A stretch of 64,000 bases of DNA from Paenibacillus pinisoli (GTDB taxonomy: Bacteria > Bacillota > Bacilli > Paenibacillales > Paenibacillaceae), in assembly GCF_003605435.1 (NCBI RefSeq), contig NZ_QXQB01000006.1:186001-250000 (forward strand), read 5' to 3'. Below the pieces are notes generated by a model. That model was not told the DNA's origin. It saw only the letters and a list, made by a program, of their open reading frames with translations, and did no database searches. Positions 61,147 through 64,000 of the stretch are shown here, one piece after another (positions within the stretch are counted from its first letter, which is position 1; each line of letters starts with the position of its first letter). A program made the translations under genes and the position numbers.

Positions 61147-61488
61147 TTAGGTTGCTACCGCATTGTATGTCATGATCCAGATCGAGCCTGCTACGATCGT
61201 CAGCATGATGACCAGGCCGAAGATCAGGGAGATCAGGTTGTAACGAGGTTTCTTCTCGTCCCGGATATGCATGAAGAACAAGAGCTGGACTGCGAATTGC
61301 AGAATCGCCATGACGAGAATAAGCACCGTCGTGACTTGCTTGCTGAACATGCCGTTCATGACCGCGACGAGCGGGATGATCGTCAGCACGATCGAGAGCA
61401 GGAAGCCGATGACATACGACTTCATGGAGCCGTGGCCGCCTTCATGGCCGTGATCTCCATGCTCTGTATGAGCGTTATGGTTCGCCAT
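61147..61488 (-). CDS. qoxD: cytochrome aa3 quinol oxidase subunit IV
   Basis: 113 residues, three helices, CyoD/QoxD family (MKSYVIGFLLSIVLTIIPLV, FAVQLLFFMHIRDEKKPRYN). Small structural subunit of the terminal oxidase. The N-terminal tail is His-rich (TEHGDHGHEGGHG). Starts one base after the qoxC stop; last gene of the operon. Confidence 0.93.
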   Translation of the reverse strand: MANHNAHTEHGDHGHEGGHGSMKSYVIGFLLSIVLTIIPLVAVMNGMFSKQVTTVLILVMAILQFAVQLLFFMHIRDEKKPRYNLISLIFGLVIMLTIVAGSIWIMTYNAVAT

Positions 61489-61489
61489 C

Positions 61490-62137
61490 CTACATCACCC
61501 CCATCAGATACACGATTGTGAAGACAAAGATCCATACAACGTCAAGGAAATGCCAGTACAAGCTGATAATGTTGACCTTGCGCTTCGTAACCGGCGTAAT
61601 GCCTCGGCGTCTGATCTGAAGAATTATCGCCGTCATCCATACGAGGCCCACCGTTACGTGAAGACCGTGCGTGCCGACCAGGGTGAAGAATGCGGACCAG
61701 TACGCGCTTGTGCCGATATTCGCGCCTTCATGCACAAGGTGGATAAATTCGTTTACTTCCAGATAGATAAAGGAAGCGCCAAGCAATGCGGTAATGATCA
61801 GCCAAGTGATCAACCCTTTTTTGTTGCCTTTGTTCATCTCCAGCAGCGCGATGCCGCTGGTGAAGCTGCTTGTGAGCAAGATGAACGTTGATGCTATGAT
61901 GCCCGACATCTCGATCAGATCGCTGCCAAGCGGGCCGCCTGCGAAGTTGTTCCGCAGGACGACATAAGTGGCGAATAATGTGCCGAATAGAATAACGTCG
62001 GTAATGAGGAAGAGCCAGAAGCCAAATGTCTTCATCTCTTCTTGGTCGTGATGGTCATGGCCGTGACCGTGGTCGCCGCCATGGCTTCCGTGGCCGGCAT
62101 GGGCGAGGTGCCCCTTGTTTTTAATTGCTTCTGCCAT
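61490..62137 (-). CDS. qoxC: cytochrome aa3 quinol oxidase subunit III
   Basis: 215 residues, five helices, haem-copper oxidase subunit III: KTFGFWLFLITDVILFGTLFATYVVLRN, FTLVGTHGLHVTVGL, YWHFLDVVWIFVFTIVYL. The N-terminus is unusually His-rich (HAGHGSHGGDHGHGHDHH) and could bind metal. Start codon overlaps the qoxB stop (TAATG). Confidence 0.94.
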   Translation of the reverse strand: MAEAIKNKGHLAHAGHGSHGGDHGHGHDHHDQEEMKTFGFWLFLITDVILFGTLFATYVVLRNNFAGGPLGSDLIEMSGIIASTFILLTSSFTSGIALLEMNKGNKKGLITWLIITALLGASFIYLEVNEFIHLVHEGANIGTSAYWSAFFTLVGTHGLHVTVGLVWMTAIILQIRRRGITPVTKRKVNIISLYWHFLDVVWIFVFTIVYLMGVM

Positions 62138-64000
62138 TAATGAGCCCCCCTTGCAGCGGCTTCGGTCCGCTCAACTTCTTCGACCGGGATATAGTAATCC
62201 GTATTATAGGTAAAGGATCGAACCAGCATACTCACGATGACGCCGCCGAGTCCGAGCACAATCATCCATTTCCAATCCCAGACAAAGCCGAAGCCTGCAA
62301 TGAACCAGAAGCTAGACATAACGAACGGTACGCCGGAGTTGCGCGGCATATGAATCGGCTCGAGCGGAGCTTGCTCTGCTTGCGCTACCTCTGGAGGATC
62401 GGCTTCGCCTCTTAGGCGGCGCTGCTTCTTCTCCCACCAGTCGTCTTGTTCTGTAACGACAGGAATACGAGCGAAGTTGTACATTGGAGCAGGCGATGGA
62501 ATCGACCATTCCAGTGTGCGGCCATCCCAAGTATCTCCGGTTTTCTCTTTCTTGTAGAACTTGATGCTATGCGCAATTTGCCATACTTGGAACAAGAACG
62601 CGATACCCATCAGGAATCCGCCTACCGTGGACACGACGTTGAGCGGCTGCCAGCCCATATCGAAGTTGTATTCGTTGAAGCGGCGAGTCATGCCCATCAG
62701 GCCAAGCGCGTATTGCGGCATGAAACATACATAGAAACCGATATTCCAGAACCAGAATGCCCATTTGCCCAAGCCTTCATGAAGCTTGAAGCCGAACATT
62801 TTTGGCCACCAGTAGTACAGGCCCGCGAAGTAACCGAATACGACGCCGCCGATCAGCACTTGGTGGAAGTGAGCGATCAAGAAATAACTGTTGTGGAACT
62901 GGAAGTCCGCAGGCGCAACCGATAGAAGCACCCCGGTCATTCCCCCAATGACGAAACACGGGATAAAGGCGATCGTCCACATCATCGGTGTAGGGAAGCT
63001 TAGCTTGCCCCGATACATGGTGAACAGCCAGTTGAACACTTTGACCCCGGTCGGTATCGCGATCAACATGGTTGTTACGGCGAAGAACGCATTGACATTC
63101 GCGCCGGAGCCCATCGTGAAGAAGTGATGCGCCCAAGTGAAGAAGGAGAAGAAGCTGATGGACATCAGTGCGAATACCATCGATTTGTAACCGAACAGCT
63201 TTTTCTTCGAGAAAGCCGAGACGATTTCGGAGAAAATACCGAACGCCGGCAAAATAACGATATATACTTCCGGGTGACCCCACATCCAGATGAGGTTGAT
63301 ATACATCATCGGGTTGCCGCCGCCGTCGAGGGTGAAGAAGTGCGCACCCAGGTAACGGTCGATGAACAGCAGGAACAGAGTTACTGTCAGAATCGGGAAT
63401 GCGAAAATAATTGTCGTACAGGAAGACAGTACGGACCAGGTGAACATTGGCATCTTCATCAACTTCATGCCTGGCGCACGCATCTTCAGAATCGTAACGA
63501 TAAAGTTAATACCGGTTGCTAATGAGCCTATACCTGAAATCTGTATGCCCCATATATAGAAGTCCTGGCCGACGCCCGGGCTTCCTGACAGCCCTGACAG
63601 AGGCGGATAGGCGAGCCAGCCCGCGTCCGGCGAACCGCCGATAACGAATGAAACGTTGAACAGCATAGCCCCGAAGAAGAACATCCAGAAGCTTAAGGAG
63701 TTCAAGAACGGGAACGCGACGTCCCGCGCGCCGATCTGGAGCGGAACGACAATGTTGAACAAGCCGAACATAAGCGGCATGGCCATGAACAGAATCATGA
63801 TAACGCCATGCGTCGTGAATATCGCGTTATAGTGCTCCGCGTTCAGGAATTCCACCTGCGGAACAGCCAGCTGCATCCGCATGAGCAAGGCGTCAACCCC
63901 GCCGCGGAACAACATCAGAATAGATGCGATGATATACATAATGCCGATTTTTTTATGATCGACAGAAGTTAGCCACTCCGTCCAAAGCCAGCGCCACTTC
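62137..64000 (-). CDS. qoxB: cytochrome aa3 quinol oxidase subunit I (5' end outside window)
   Basis: The frame is open to the window end and reads KWRWLWTEWLTSVDHKKIGI before MYIIAS, so the true start lies beyond 64000; about 620 residues are visible. Haem and copper ligands: FTTHGVIMILF (low-spin haem His), WMWGHPEVYI (Cu-B His-Tyr), TWAHHFFTMG, and NSYFLIAHFHQVLIGG near the C-terminal half (haem His pair). It couples quinol oxidation by O2 to proton pumping. qoxA is expected just outside the window. Confidence 0.96.
   Translation of the reverse strand, partial: KWRWLWTEWLTSVDHKKIGIMYIIASILMLFRGGVDALLMRMQLAVPQVEFLNAEHYNAIFTTHGVIMILFMAMPLMFGLFNIVVPLQIGARDVAFPFLNSLSFWMFFFGAMLFNVSFVIGGSPDAGWLAYPPLSGLSGSPGVGQDFYIWGIQISGIGSLATGINFIVTILKMRAPGMKLMKMPMFTWSVLSSCTTIIFAFPILTVTLFLLFIDRYLGAHFFTLDGGGNPMMYINLIWMWGHPEVYIVILPAFGIFSEIVSAFSKKKLFGYKSMVFALMSISFFSFFTWAHHFFTMGSGANVNAFFAVTTMLIAIPTGVKVFNWLFTMYRGKLSFPTPMMWTIAFIPCFVIGGMTGVLLSVAPADFQFHNSYFLIAHFHQVLIGGVVFGYFAGLYYWWPKMFGFKLHEGLGKWAFWFWNIGFYVCFMPQYALGLMGMTRRFNEYNFDMGWQPLNVVSTVGGFLMGIAFLFQVWQIAHSIKFYKKEKTGDTWDGRTLEWSIPSPAPMYNFARIPVVTEQDDWWEKKQRRLRGEADPPEVAQAEQAPLEPIHMPRNSGVPFVMSSFWFIAGFGFVWDWKWMIVLGLGGVIVSMLVRSFTYNTDYYIPVEEVERTEAAARGAH

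Overview
The window looks like chromosome from a Gram-positive, spore-forming member of the Bacillota, most likely Paenibacillaceae (Paenibacillus or a close relative). The evidence is a moderately high GC content, strong AAGGAGG-type ribosome binding sites with frequent GTG and TTG starts, long intrinsic terminators, a serS T-box, a LexA-type SOS box (GAAC-N4-GTTC), PerR-type boxes, and Bacillus-type families (YwhD, YdjO, CcdC, DUF1540, BmrC/BmrD, QoxB/C/D, LtaS-like). There is no prophage, transposase, CRISPR array, rRNA or tRNA that I could support.

Layout. 1-5.4 kb: membrane-anchored multicopper oxidase, a basic-residue-free acidic peptide, YceI, an amidohydrolase and an FMN reductase. 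5.5-10.4 kb: a NarL-type two-component pair whose kinase has a cysteine-rich GAF domain, T-box-controlled serS, and an aminoglycoside 6-adenylyltransferase. 10.5-10.9 kb: a 51-bp-period repeat array. 10.9-15.6 kb: an amino-acid ABC transporter with a fused binding protein and permease, YidC, YdjO and several tiny genes. 15.6-23.5 kb: an RdmC-like alpha/beta hydrolase behind a long attenuator-like leader, an SOS-box helicase-nuclease, and a BmrC/BmrD-type heterodimeric ABC exporter behind a second attenuator-like leader. 23.5-28.1 kb: chemoreceptor and GGDEF-EAL protein. 28.2-32 kb: MarR regulator and MMPL exporter. 32.1-39.4 kb: asparaginase, VOC protein, Bcp peroxiredoxin, LtaS-like enzyme, VanY-like carboxypeptidase, DUF1540 and cardiolipin synthase. 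39.4-42.7 kb: a candidate structured RNA, perR, an atypical OmpR-type regulator and catalase. 42.9-47.8 kb: a second copy of the 51-bp-period repeat, CcdC, an NSS transporter, Rrf2 regulator, MFS transporter and a membrane protein. 47.8-55.6 kb: M1 peptidase, YwhD, an S66 peptidase, an ECF sigma/anti-sigma operon with two membrane proteins, and an HPP-like protein. 55.7-64 kb: Crp/Fnr regulator, flavohaemoglobin, tandem GNAT, a secreted protein, and qoxB-C-D running off the window end.

Most interesting signals. (1) Two neighbouring resistance-type loci, the alpha/beta hydrolase (leader 16514-16804) and the BmrC/BmrD exporter (leader 19305-19582), each have a tiny leader ORF, a downstream helix, and a terminator sharing bases with that helix. 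This is the layout of ribosome-mediated, drug-inducible attenuation. (2) A minus-strand transcript of about 280 nt at 39424-39706 has a consensus promoter and terminator, long-range pairing, and no substantial ORF. (3) The katA promoter combines an array of 11-bp-spaced GTTCAT repeats ending at the -35 with a PerR-like palindrome just downstream of the start; the two regulators encoded immediately upstream (PerR and an OmpR-type protein with an incomplete receiver) are the obvious candidates. (4) A family of 51-bp-period intergenic repeats with a small hairpin core occurs at two sites 32 kb apart. (5) The flavohaemoglobin promoter has a perfect TGTGA-N6-TCACA box centred at -41.5.

Functional themes are stress and envelope defence: oxidative stress (PerR, KatA, Bcp, YceI), nitric oxide and respiration (Hmp, Crp/Fnr, aa3 quinol oxidase), antibiotic response (adenylyltransferase, hydrolase, BmrCD, MMPL), DNA damage (SOS helicase) and wall/membrane polymers (LtaS-like, VanY-like, cardiolipin synthase, S66). 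All functions are inferred from motifs read by eye; no database search was run.
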